From Paracerasibacillus soli (GTDB taxonomy: Bacteria > Bacillota > Bacilli > Bacillales > Amphibacillaceae), in the NCBI RefSeq assembly GCF_034006335.1, contig NZ_JAWDIQ010000001.1: a DNA stretch of 64,000 nucleotides; one strand, given 5' to 3'. The notes beneath the pieces were generated by a model, which was given only the letters and a program-made list of their open reading frames with translations, searched no databases and was not told the DNA's origin. Below, piece by piece: positions 38,152 through 47,311 of this stretch; positions within the stretch are counted from its first letter, which is position 1, and each line of letters starts with the position of its first letter. The position numbers and the translations under genes are program-made.

Positions 38152-38883
38152 ATGAAATTAACGATTATTGGACGATGGGGAGCATATCCAGCTGCGAATG
38201 AAGCAACATCAGCATATTTATTACAAAAGGATGATTTTACATTATTAATCGATGTGGGAAGTGGTGCTTTATCATCTGTACAAAATTATGTAGATGTAAT
38301 GGATATTGATGCAGTTATATTATCACATTATCACCATGATCATGTTGCGGATATAGGTGTTTTACAATATGCATGGTTAGTACAATCAATTTTACGTGAA
38401 CAAGATGAGATTTTGCCTATCTATGGACATGCGGAGGATAAAGAGGGGTTTTCAAATTTGACATCAGAAAACACGGAAGGGATTGCTTATGATCCAAAAG
38501 AAACATTAGAAGTGGGACCATTTAATATAACGTTTTTAAAGACCGTGCACCCTGCCCCATGTTATGGGATGCGCATTACGGATGGTGAATCAAGTATTGT
38601 TTATACTGCAGACACAAGCTATCAAAAAGAGTGGACTGATTTTTGCAAAGATGTTGATTTACTTATTGCCGATTGTAATTTTTATGCGAATCAAGATGGA
38701 GCGAGTGCGGGGCATTTGACGAGTAAGGAAGTAGGGACCATCGCTAGCGAGGCAAATGTAAAAGAATTAATCCTTAGTCACCTACCTCATTATGGAGATC
38801 ATCAACAGTTATTAAAGGAGGCAAGCGAGCAATTTCATAATCGTATTCAAATTGCAGAAAAAGGTCTCGTTTGGATAAAATAA
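38152..38883 (+). CDS. yhfI: metallo-beta-lactamase fold hydrolase YhfI
   Basis: A 243-residue intact frame with the MBL metal sites: 'LSHYHHDHVADIG' (HxHxDH), 'VHPAPCYGMRI', 'YTADTSY' and 'LSHLPHYG'. It resembles RNase Z-like/phosphodiesterase members of the fold more than beta-lactamases; the substrate is unknown. AATGAGGTGTAATTT precedes the ATG. The yhfI-lplJ neighbourhood matches B. subtilis. Confidence 0.9.
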   Translation: MKLTIIGRWGAYPAANEATSAYLLQKDDFTLLIDVGSGALSSVQNYVDVMDIDAVILSHYHHDHVADIGVLQYAWLVQSILREQDEILPIYGHAEDKEGFSNLTSENTEGIAYDPKETLEVGPFNITFLKTVHPAPCYGMRITDGESSIVYTADTSYQKEWTDFCKDVDLLIADCNFYANQDGASAGHLTSKEVGTIASEANVKELILSHLPHYGDHQQLLKEASEQFHNRIQIAEKGLVWIK

Positions 38884-38976
38884 AAAACTGTTTTATGTTT
38901 CAAATATATTGCCAGTTATATGACTATCCATTACACTAGTTATGGATAGTGTCGAAAATTGGCAATGGGAGGTAAA

Positions 38977-39975
38977 ATGATGAAATTTATAGACAATAAA
39001 GGCATAACAGACCCAACTATTAATCTAGCTTTAGAAGAATATGTGTTACAAAATTTTGGTGAAACAGATACATATTTATTGTTCTACATTAATGAACCTT
39101 CAATTATAATAGGTAGAAATCAAAATACAATTGAAGAAATTAATACGGATTATGTAGAAGAAAATGGCATAAAAGTAGTACGTCGTTTATCAGGTGGTGG
39201 AGCTGTTTATCATGATTTAGGTAACTTAAACTTCAGTTTTATAACGAAAGATGACGGCGATAGTTTCCATAACTTCGCAAAATTTACTGAACCAGTTGTC
39301 CAAGCATTAAATAAATTAGGTGTACCTGCCCAATTAAAAGGGCGTAATGACCTTGTAGTTGGAGAAAGAAAAATTTCGGGTAATGCAATGTTTGCTACGA
39401 AGGGTCGCATGTTTAGTCATGGAACATTGATGTTTGATTCTGAAATTGACCATGTGGTAGCAGCGCTAAATGTAAATAAAGCAAAAATCGCATCAAAAGG
39501 AATTAAATCCATTCGTAGTCGTGTAGCGAATATTACTGAATTTCTTGAGGAAAGCATGACGATGGAACAGTTTAAGGATATGATTTTGCGCTATATTTTT
39601 GCTGTTGAAGATGTGAAAGATGTTCCACAATACGAACTCACGGAAGAAGATTGGAAAAACGTTTATGAACTAGCTGAAAAACGTTATCGTAGTTGGGATT
39701 GGAATTATGGAAAATCACCTTCTTTTAATGTGAAAGAATCTCATAAATTTGATTCAGGACTAGTTGATGTTCGGCTTGATGTGAAAAAAGGTAAAATTGA
39801 AAATTGCAAAATTTATGGTGACTTTTTTGGCTTGGGTGAAATTACAGATCTTGAAAATCTCTTAATTGGTGTCCGCCATGATAAACATGCAATCGAAGAA
39901 GCATTAGCAAATATAGATGTATCCTATTATTTAGGTAAAATTACAAAAGAACAGTTTATTGATTTGATATACTAA
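38977..39975 (+). CDS. lplJ: lipoate-protein ligase LplJ
   Basis: A 332-residue intact protein: 'EPSIIIGRNQNTIEEIN', 'VVRRLSGGGAVYHDLGNLNFS' (lipoate-binding RRxSGGGAVYHD loop) and 'KISGNAMF' are characteristic. It activates free lipoate with ATP and attaches it to E2 and GcvH subunits. The C-terminal domain 'YGKSPSFNVKESHKF' is the small accessory domain. The start ATG 38977 follows GGGAGGTAAA; an upstream ATG at 38959 has no site. Confidence 0.95.
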   Translation: MMKFIDNKGITDPTINLALEEYVLQNFGETDTYLLFYINEPSIIIGRNQNTIEEINTDYVEENGIKVVRRLSGGGAVYHDLGNLNFSFITKDDGDSFHNFAKFTEPVVQALNKLGVPAQLKGRNDLVVGERKISGNAMFATKGRMFSHGTLMFDSEIDHVVAALNVNKAKIASKGIKSIRSRVANITEFLEESMTMEQFKDMILRYIFAVEDVKDVPQYELTEEDWKNVYELAEKRYRSWDWNYGKSPSFNVKESHKFDSGLVDVRLDVKKGKIENCKIYGDFFGLGEITDLENLLIGVRHDKHAIEEALANIDVSYYLGKITKEQFIDLIY

Positions 39976-40031
39976 ATAAAATAACGAACTACAACATGTA
40001 AAATGTAGGTTAACGCGATTAGAATGATAAT

Positions 40032-40065
40032 AAAAAGCTTGAAACAACTTTATTTCAAGCTTTTT
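40032..40065 (+). terminator. lplJ terminator
   Basis: AAAAAGCTTGAAA-caactta-like loop-TTTCAAGCTTTTT: 12-bp perfect stem ending in a T-tract. Confidence 0.9.
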
Positions 40066-40177
40066 ATTGCAAATACAATGGTAACGCTTACTTGAAATTA
40101 TATAAATATTCTTTTATACTGAAAATATATAACTTACACGTTTGCTATATTTTTATGGTATTTTTTTTGCTATATGA

Positions 40178-40195
40178 TGAATGACTATTCATTCA
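40178..40195. promoter_or_regulatory. FadR operator upstream of lcfB
   Basis: TGAATGACTATTCATTCA is a perfect match to the Bacillus FadR box (TGAATGAMTANTCATTCA), 26 bases before the lcfB start codon. FadR represses fatty-acid degradation genes until long-chain acyl-CoA binds it; lcfB is a known member of that regulon in B. subtilis. Confidence 0.92.
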
Positions 40196-40220
40196 TCATG
40201 ATTGAACAGGGGGTTTTTTA

Positions 40221-41754
40221 ATGAATATTAGTAAACAGTTATCTCTTACAGCACTCGAACATCCTGATAAAACCGCCTTTATTTTTAACGATGATAAAAC
40301 ATCATATCAAAAACTAAATGCAGCGGTTAATATGTTTGCATCTCAGCTTGAACGTCTGGGTATAAAAAGGGGGATCATATTGCGTTAATAGTTGGCAATA
40401 CGCCACACTATGTCATTGGATTATATGGAGCATTACGTTTAGGGGCAGTAGTAATACCGATTAATCCGCTATATACACCGAATGAATTAACATATATTTT
40501 AAAAAATGGGGATGTAAAAGCAGTTATTACATTGGATGTTATGATGCCAAAAATACAACAGATTATGGATGAGTTACCACATGTGCAACATTATTTTGTC
40601 TGTCAAACAGGGGAAGCAGGGGCAGCAAAAGTTTCTACAGAAGATAAAGTGGAATCATTTGAACAAATCGTTCGGGCCGGAAATCCAATGTTTCAAGGAC
40701 AGAATTAGATGAAGATAATCTAGCATTAATTCTCTATACTTCTGGAACGACTGGAAAACCAAAGGGCGCGATGCTAACACATCGAAATATTTATTGTAAT
40801 GCAAAAGACGTGGCAGATTATTTACAGATTAATGGGGAAGATCGCGTGATTGCAGCGCTACCAATGTTTCATGTTTTTTGTCTAACAGTTGCATTAAATG
40901 CACCATTAATGAATGGTGGGACAGTATTAATTATGCCTAAATTTTCGCCACAAGAAGTTTTTCGTTTAGCAAGGGAATATGAATCTACTGTTTTTGCTGG
41001 GGTACCAACGATGTATAACTACTTGTTACAAAGTAAAAAAGGAACGAAGGATGATTTTTCCTTTATTCGCTTATGTATTTCCGGTGGTTCTTCTATGCCT
41101 GTAGCCCTATTGAAAAATTTCGAACAGGAATTTGATGTGATGATTTCTGAAGGATACGGTTTATCAGAGGCTTCCCCAGTTACAACATTTAATCCATTAG
41201 ATAGACCACGTAAACCAGGTTCAATTGGAACGAGTATTGTACGTGTAGAAAATAAAATAGTTGATGAATTTGGGGAAGAACTACCGGTAGGAGAAGTTGG
41301 GGAGTTAATTGTACGTGGGCCAAATGTAATGAAAGGGTATTATAAAATGCCTGAAGATACTGCAGTGACAATTAAAGATGGCTGGTTATATACTGGTGAT
41401 ATGGCGCGTGTCGATGATGAAGGGTATTTTTATATTGTTGACCGTAAAAAGGATTTAATTATAGTCGGTGGATATAATGTTTATCCACGCGAGGTAGAAG
41501 AAGTATTATTCTCACATCCACAAGTTGCAGAGGCCGCTGTAATTGGTAAACCTGACCCAAATTCAGGTGAAGCAGTATATGCTTTTGTGGTACCAAAAAA
41601 CGATGCAATAACGAAAGAGGAACTTTTAGACTTCTGTAAATCACATTTAGCATCTTATAAAATTCCAAGCTCACTCGACTTTTTAGAAGAGTTGCCGAAG
41701 AATACAACAGGGAAAATATTACGTGGAAGTTTACGAGATTTAATAAAAAAATAA
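40221..41754 (+). CDS. lcfB: long-chain fatty acid-CoA ligase LcfB (two frameshifts)
   Basis: The product is about 511 residues. The AMP-binding signature '[21 protein letters not shown]' (core [11 protein letters not shown]), '[10 protein letters not shown]', '[27 protein letters not shown]' (core [18 protein letters not shown]) and the C-terminal lysine '[12 protein letters not shown]' are all present. Breaks lie near 40370 (missing G or A in the run 'aaaaaggggg', restoring '[13 protein letters not shown]') and near 40690 (restoring '[11 protein letters not shown]'). It makes acyl-CoA from fatty acid, ATP and CoA for beta-oxidation. The ATG follows ACAGGGGGTTTTTTA; the FadR operator lies just upstream. 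Confidence 0.93.
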
Positions 41755-41770
41755 CAATAATAAATAGATT

Positions 41771-41805
41771 GCGCAGAGATAAAAGTTGTTTTCTCTGCGC
41801 TTTTT
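41771..41805 (+). terminator. lcfB terminator
   Basis: GCGCAGAGATAAAA...TTTTCTCTGCGC is a perfect stem of at least 9 bp followed by TTTTTAG. Confidence 0.92.
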
Positions 41806-41834
41806 AGTAGATTTAGATATAATAACCGTTGTAA

Positions 41835-41868
41835 AAAATGCACTTTTCGCGCTTATTGATACTATTTT
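41835..41868 (+). promoter_or_regulatory. candidate ComK-binding K-box
   Basis: AAAA-TGCAC-TTTT at 41835-41847 is a perfect AT-box (AAAAN5TTTT). Eight bases further on, TTGA-tacta-TTTT (41856-41868) keeps the TTTT half. Two AT-boxes 8, 18 or 31 bp apart form the known ComK site. It lies about 117 bp upstream of the comK start, consistent with autoactivation. Confidence 0.6.
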
Positions 41869-41984
41869 GTCTTTTTACTGTACATATAACTGATAATTTG
41901 TTAAATTATGTTGTAAGCCTCTCTCTTTTCAATATATTATTTTAATTGATTATGCAAATAAACATATTGAAAGGAATGAATGAA

Positions 41985-42518
41985 TTGATAAAGAATATTA
42001 TTTATCAGGAATCCCCATCTGAAGATATTACTCCCTTAACAATGGCCGTTATTCCTAAACTCGATGGATATGGAAATTTAGGTTCAATCATTATGGAAGA
42101 GGAAACGGAACACTTCATCATCCAACATACTCCGAGCAAGTTGATCGATCGTGCCTGTAAGTTTTTTGGGGCAAGTCTGAAAGGCAGACAGGAAGGTACA
42201 TTTGATGTATGTGGTATCACACATAAGGCACCGATTTGTATTGATCCTCAAAGTGGTATGTATTTCTTTCCTACTTCATCACCCGCAAACCAAAGTTGCA
42301 TTTGGATTGCACATTCCCATATTGACGTCATAAATAAAACCGAAGATAATCGCACTGAAATTACTTTTCAAACTGGAAGGAATGTAGTAGTAGATGTTTC
42401 ATATGGATCAATGTTAAACCAAATTCAGCGTACCGCACAATTTCGATACTTACTTGACAATCGTATTAAAAACTTGCAGAAACATGTGTCGAATATGGTT
42501 GCGGAATCTTACACATAA
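41985..42518 (+). CDS. comK: competence transcription factor ComK
   Basis: The product is 177 residues. Conserved ComK segments include 'TMAVIPKLDGYGN', 'LIDRACKFFGASLKGRQEGTFDVCGITHKAP' (core RACKFFGASLKGR, GITHKAPI), 'FFPTSSPANQSCIWIAHSH' and 'SYGSMLNQIQRTAQFR'. ComK is the master activator of DNA uptake genes. AAAGGA is correctly spaced for TTG 41985, which also gives the same distance to the conserved G as in B. subtilis; the ATG at 41976 touches the site. The C terminus is shorter than the 192 residues of B. subtilis and overlaps the convergent yhjD gene by 53 bp. Confidence 0.9.
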   Translation: MIKNIIYQESPSEDITPLTMAVIPKLDGYGNLGSIIMEEETEHFIIQHTPSKLIDRACKFFGASLKGRQEGTFDVCGITHKAPICIDPQSGMYFFPTSSPANQSCIWIAHSHIDVINKTEDNRTEITFQTGRNVVVDVSYGSMLNQIQRTAQFRYLLDNRIKNLQKHVSNMVAESYT

Positions 42519-42855
42519 GCTCTTGCAATAATGCTTCTACTTTGTTGCGAATAGCGGGATTAAAATAATTTCTCTGTTCCTCGCGTCCTCGGCAAATAAA
42601 TAAATAGGATGAAACTGAGTCGTTTTTATTTAGTAAGATTACTTTTAACTGTAAATCTTCCATTTGTTTGCGAAGTTGTCTTCGTTCGGTCAAAGCTAAA
42701 GTAATCATTTGTTCAATTAAGTTTAGATAAGGTTGTTTAATTTTAAAGTTACCTTTTTGAATGAGTAATAGGTCCTGTTTTAATACAACAATCGCCATGG
42801 AAAGGAAGAGAAAACGAGAAGCTAAGTTTAATTCTTTTTCTGCCAGATAGCGCAA
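42466..42855 (-). CDS. yhjD: YhjD-like conserved protein
   Basis: A 129-residue protein with a start TTG 42855 following AGGAGGTGTAATGA. It contains the words 'YLNLIEQMITLAL' and 'YLFICRGREEQRNYFNPAIRNKVEALL', of which ICRGREEQRNYFNP is the most distinctive, similar to Bacillus YhjD. Mostly helical, no known catalytic motif and no function known. It is convergent with comK, and the last 17 codons overlap the comK 3' end on the other strand, which may be an artefact of a frame break near its C terminus. Confidence 0.7.
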   Translation of the reverse strand: MRYLAEKELNLASRFLFLSMAIVVLKQDLLLIQKGNFKIKQPYLNLIEQMITLALTERRQLRKQMEDLQLKVILLNKNDSVSSYLFICRGREEQRNYFNPAIRNKVEALLQELMCKIPQPYSTHVSASF

Positions 42856-43088
42856 TCATTACACCTCCTAGATAGGAACATCTGTTCTAATTTATTATAT
42901 GCTATTATCTAAATAAAATGCAAGAAATAATATAAGTGTGTATATTGAAAAGAAAGAGGCAAAACTTTATATTTAAGTCTATACAGACTCCAAAGTTTAC
43001 ATTAAAATAGATAAGAAGTGTAAACTAAGGATGGTTACCGTTCAAAAAAAAGAACTAATTATTGCGCTATATGGGGAGAATTATACAT

Positions 43089-43732
43089 ATGTATTTTTTA
43101 AACATCTTAACTGACTTAAAAGGAATTTTAGATGAAGAACAAATTTTAGAATTGCTTGAGAAATATCGTAGTTTAGGTCCATTACCAGGAATATTACTTC
43201 CATTTATTGAATCATTTTTACCATTTTTACCCCTGTTTGCGTTTGTGTTTGCGAATGCCGCAGCTTACGGGTTATGGCAAGGCTTTTTACTATCATGGAT
43301 TGGGCAATACTTGGGGATATCAGTGTATTTATGATTATTCGCCGATTGGGAAACCGTCGTATATTTCGCAAACTTTTAGAGAATAAACAAGTGGCAAAAG
43401 TAACGACGTGGATTGGCAGACATGGTTTTGGTCCGGTCTTTTTATTGCTATGTTTTCCATTTTCTCCATCTTCGGTAATTAACGTCGTTTCAGGGATATC
43501 TAAAATTAACTTTTATCAGTATGCACTTGCGATTATTTTAGGAAAAGCTGTCATGATTTTTTCAATGGCTTATGTTGGAGTAAGTATATTCTCATTTGCG
43601 AAACACCCGACTCGTGCAATTGTCGTAGGTGTATGTATCGTATTGTTATGGGTTTTAGGTAAGTTTATTGAAAAACGGTTACAGGAAAAATCTTTATTAA
43701 AAAGCTCAGAAGATGTAACACAGGATATTTAA
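43089..43732 (+). CDS. yhjE: TVP38/TMEM64 (DedA-like) membrane protein YhjE (frameshifted)
   Basis: The product is about 214 residues. The DedA/SNARE-associated core is visible: 'PGILLPFIESFLPFLPLFAFV' (core PFIESFLPFLPL), 'WIGAILGDISVFMIIRRLG' (across a break at about 43290 where one G is missing), 'GFGPVFLLLCFPFSPSSVINVVSG' (core FLLLCFPFSPSSVIN). Five or so membrane helices. The family is implicated in lipid scrambling, for example of undecaprenyl phosphate or phosphatidylethanolamine. ATG 43089 follows GGGGAGAATTATAC. It precedes addB, as in B. subtilis. Confidence 0.88.
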
Positions 43733-43740
43733 TTATATAG

Positions 43741-43780
43741 AAGCTTCTACTTTTGTTAAAATAAAAGGTAGAAGCTTTTA
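43741..43780 (+). terminator. yhjE terminator
   Basis: AAGCTTCTACTTTTGTTAAAATAAAAGGTAGAAGCTT, described by arms AAGCTTCTAC / GTAGAAGCTT plus inner TTTT/AAAA pairs, followed by TTATT. Confidence 0.85.
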
Positions 43781-43821
43781 TTACATCGTTTTTTGCTGCT
43801 CGAAAAAGGAGGCACACATAG

Positions 43822-46800
43822 GTGGGACTACAATTTATTTTAGGAAGAGCTGGCGCTAATAAAAATGCATATATTCATTCAAAGATAAAAGAAAAATCTC
43901 TCTGTCATCCCCAAGGTCGACCAATCTTCTATCTTGTTCCAGAATCAAATGACTTTTGAAGAAGAATATACATTATTCCGCGATCCGGAGTTTAAGGGTA
44001 GTATCCGTACACAGGTAGCAAGTTTATCTCGTTTAGCATGGCACATACTCCAAGAAACTGGTGGAAGTACAAGACAGTTTATTAGTTCAGTCGGGATTCA
44101 GATGATGCTGAGAAAAATTATTGAAGAAAAACAAGGGAATTGGGAGATTTTCCAAAAGGCAACTGAAAAACAAGGATTTTTAACACAATTAGAAACGATT
44201 ATAACAGAGTTTAAACGATATTTAATTACACCAGAGATGCTTTTTATACAGAAAAATCAATTGGAACAATTTAAGCATAGAGAACCTGGGGAACAATCAT
44301 TAATCCATAAATTAAGTGACCTATCTTATATCTATGAAAAGCTAAATATCGCTTTACAAGATTCCTATATCGATAGTGAGGATCAACTTCAATTATTAGC
44401 GGAAAAAATTAAGGAGTCTACGTTATTAGAGGGTGCTGAAATTTATTTAAATGGTTTCCACCGTTTTACGCCGACAGAGTTGTCTGTTATTCAAAGTCTA
44501 TTATTAAAATGTAAGCAAGTAACCGTAGCATTAACCGTTGCTGATCCGGAAGCAGACGATATATCAGATTTAGACTTATTTTATCAAACAACGGAAACGT
44601 ACCACATATTAAAGCAAATGGCGGAGGAAAATGGTATACAGCTTGAACAGTCAATTATGTTGCGACCAGAACATGGTCAGTTCCATGATAAGCCAGATTT
44701 ATTACACTTGGAGCAATATTTTGATGCGCGTCCAGCACCGGAATATGCTGAACAAACGGACATTCAAATTGCAGAAGCGGTACATCCACGTGCGGAGATA
44801 GAAGGCGTTGCACAAGAGATACGAAGACTTGTCCGAGAAGAAGGTTATCGCTACCGTGATATTGCCATTTTGGTACGAGAGCCAGAAGTATATCACGATT
44901 TAATTCAAACTATTTTTCCAGATTATCACATACCTGTCTTTATTGATGAAAAGAGAACGATGCTTAATCATTCACTCATTGAATTTATTCGTTCTGCATT
45001 AGAAGTGGTTGATGGAAATTGGCGGTACGATGCTGTTTTTCGTATGTTGAAAACAGGATTTATATCTGCAACAGATGCAACATATCCACTAACAGATGAT
45101 GCAATTGATGAATTGGAAAACTATGTATTAGAATACGGTATTCGTTCTAGATCCCGGTGGTTAAAAGATGAAAAATGGATATTCCAACGATTTCATGGAT
45201 TTGATCAAACGGCACAAACAGATGAGGAGTTGGAAACTCAAGCACGTATTAACGCATATCGTAATCAAATTGTACAAGCAATGGCAACATTCGACGAACA
45301 AATAAGAGCAGCAGATACAATTGAAGCAAAGTGTAAAATTGTATATACGTGGTTAGAAAAACTGCATGTTCCTGAAAAATTAGAGCAGTTACGGACATTT
45401 TATGATGAAGAAGGCCAACTTGAAAAGGGAAGGGAACAGGAGCAGGTATGGAATGCAGTAATCCAATTATTTGAAGAAATTGTAGAAATTACAGGTGATG
45501 AAACATTAGACCTCCAGACTTTTCGTGTGACCCTTGAGGCGGGTTTTGAAACATTAAAGTTTGCACATGTTCCACCAAGTATCGATCATACAATCGTTGG
45601 ATCAGTAGATCGTTCGCGCATAAGTGGTATTAAGTGTTCCTTTTTACTAGGTGTAAATGATGGGATTTGGCCAATGAAGCCAGCAGCAGATAGTGTAATA
45701 AATGAAGAAGAACGGGAATTGTTAGCGATTCATGGAATGAAATTAGCAGATTCTAGTAAACGGAAATTATTAGATGATTGGTTCTATATATATCTTGCAT
45801 TTACTTCAAGTGAACAATATTTGTGGATAAGCTACACAATTAGTAATGAGGAAGGAAAGGCAACAATACCTTCACAACTCATTCATCGGATAGAAGAAAT
45901 GTTTCCAATACGTAAAGAACTTATTTTATTACAAGAACCAGATGAACTAGAAGATGCTGCACGCTTCATTACGACACCGCAAAAGACTCGTTCAGCGCTA
46001 ACAGCACAACTTGCACGCTATCGACGTGGATACCCGATGCATGAAGTATGGTGGCATGTCTTGAATTGGTATATAAAAAATCATGCTATGCATGGGACTA
46101 CCTACCATGTGCTACAAAGCTTATTTTATGAAAATAAGCCAAGTTCATTGTCGACACAAACAGCAGAAAGATGTATCCGAAAGAAATCCCTGCAAGTGTC
46201 TCACGACTAGAATCGTATTATCGCTGCTCTTATCAACATTTCGCTAGTTACAGTTTAAAATTAAATGAACGTAAAACATATAAATTAGATGCGCCAGATA
46301 TTGGTCAGCTGTTTCATGAAGCGTTAAAAATGATTACGGAATGGGTGCAGAAGGAAGGCCGAGACTTCACACAGCTTTCAAAAGTAGATGCTCGTCACTA
46401 TGCAAATCGTGCGATACAACAGTTAGCACCGGTATTACAACATCAAATTTTGCATAGTTCGAATCGCTATAAATATATACAAAAGAAATTACAAGAGGTC
46501 ATCGCAAGAGCGGCATTTGTATTAGGTGAACAAGCAAGAAAAAGTGACTTTTCACCTGTTGGTTTAGAACTGGGATTTGGAAAAAATCAAACATTAGACC
46601 CGGTACGTCTAGAGCTCCCTAATGGATTTGAGCTTGTGTTGGGGGAAGAATTGACAGGGTCGACAAAGCGATGTATCAAGATCAATTGTTTTTAAGAATT
46701 ATTGATTATAAGTCAAGCGCACATGGGCTGAATTTGGTGGAAGTATATTATGGATTAGCTTTACAAATGCTTACGTATTTAGACGTAATCTTGACACAAT

Positions 46801-47311
46801 CCGAGACATGGTTAGGCTTACGCGCTACTCCTGCTGGTGTATTATATTTTCATGTGCACAATCCGCTTATCTCCGGAGGATATCAATTAACGGAAGAAGA
46901 GATTGAACGAGAATTATTTAAAAAATATAAAATGCAAGGACTACTTTTAGCAAATGAAGATGTTGTCAAGCAAATGGATACTTCTGTTGATAGTGGCTAT
47001 AGTCAAATGATCCCAGTAGGTTTAAAACGAAATGGAGGATTCTATAGCAATTCAAAAGTAGCAAGTCCTGAAACATTTGCGACTTTACAGCATCATATTC
47101 ATGAACTAATGATTCAGGCTGGTGTAGATATAACATCAGGTGGGGTGGAATTAAATCCATATCAATATAAGAATAAACAGCATGTACATTTTGTCCGTTT
47201 CTATCTGTTTGTCAGTTTGACCCGCTTGTGGAAGGAAATCAATATCGGAAGTTACAGGATATGAAAGATAATGAGATTTTGGCAAGTCTCCGTAAAGAGG
47301 AGGAAAATTAA
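43822..47311 (+). CDS. addB: ATP-dependent nuclease subunit AddB (frameshifted)
   Basis: The product is about 1163 residues, matching B. subtilis AddB (1166). N-terminal '[13 protein letters not shown]' occupies the Walker A position (normally GxxGxGKT; here the last residue is Asn). The C-terminal nuclease has '[22 protein letters not shown]' (core IDYKSS, YYGLALQ) and the Fe-S cysteines: one in 'YYRCSYQHF', three in '[15 protein letters not shown]'. Breaks: near 43943 (extra base before 'QMTFEEEY'), 46168, 46667 and 47185 (one missing each). GTG 43822 follows AAAGGAGGC. It forms the RecBCD-like AddAB complex that resects double-strand breaks to Chi. Confidence 0.93.

Noticed and set aside
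43089..43732. Two separate membrane-protein genes instead of one yhjE
   Set aside because: The two frames join exactly within a conserved DedA-like segment when one G is restored.
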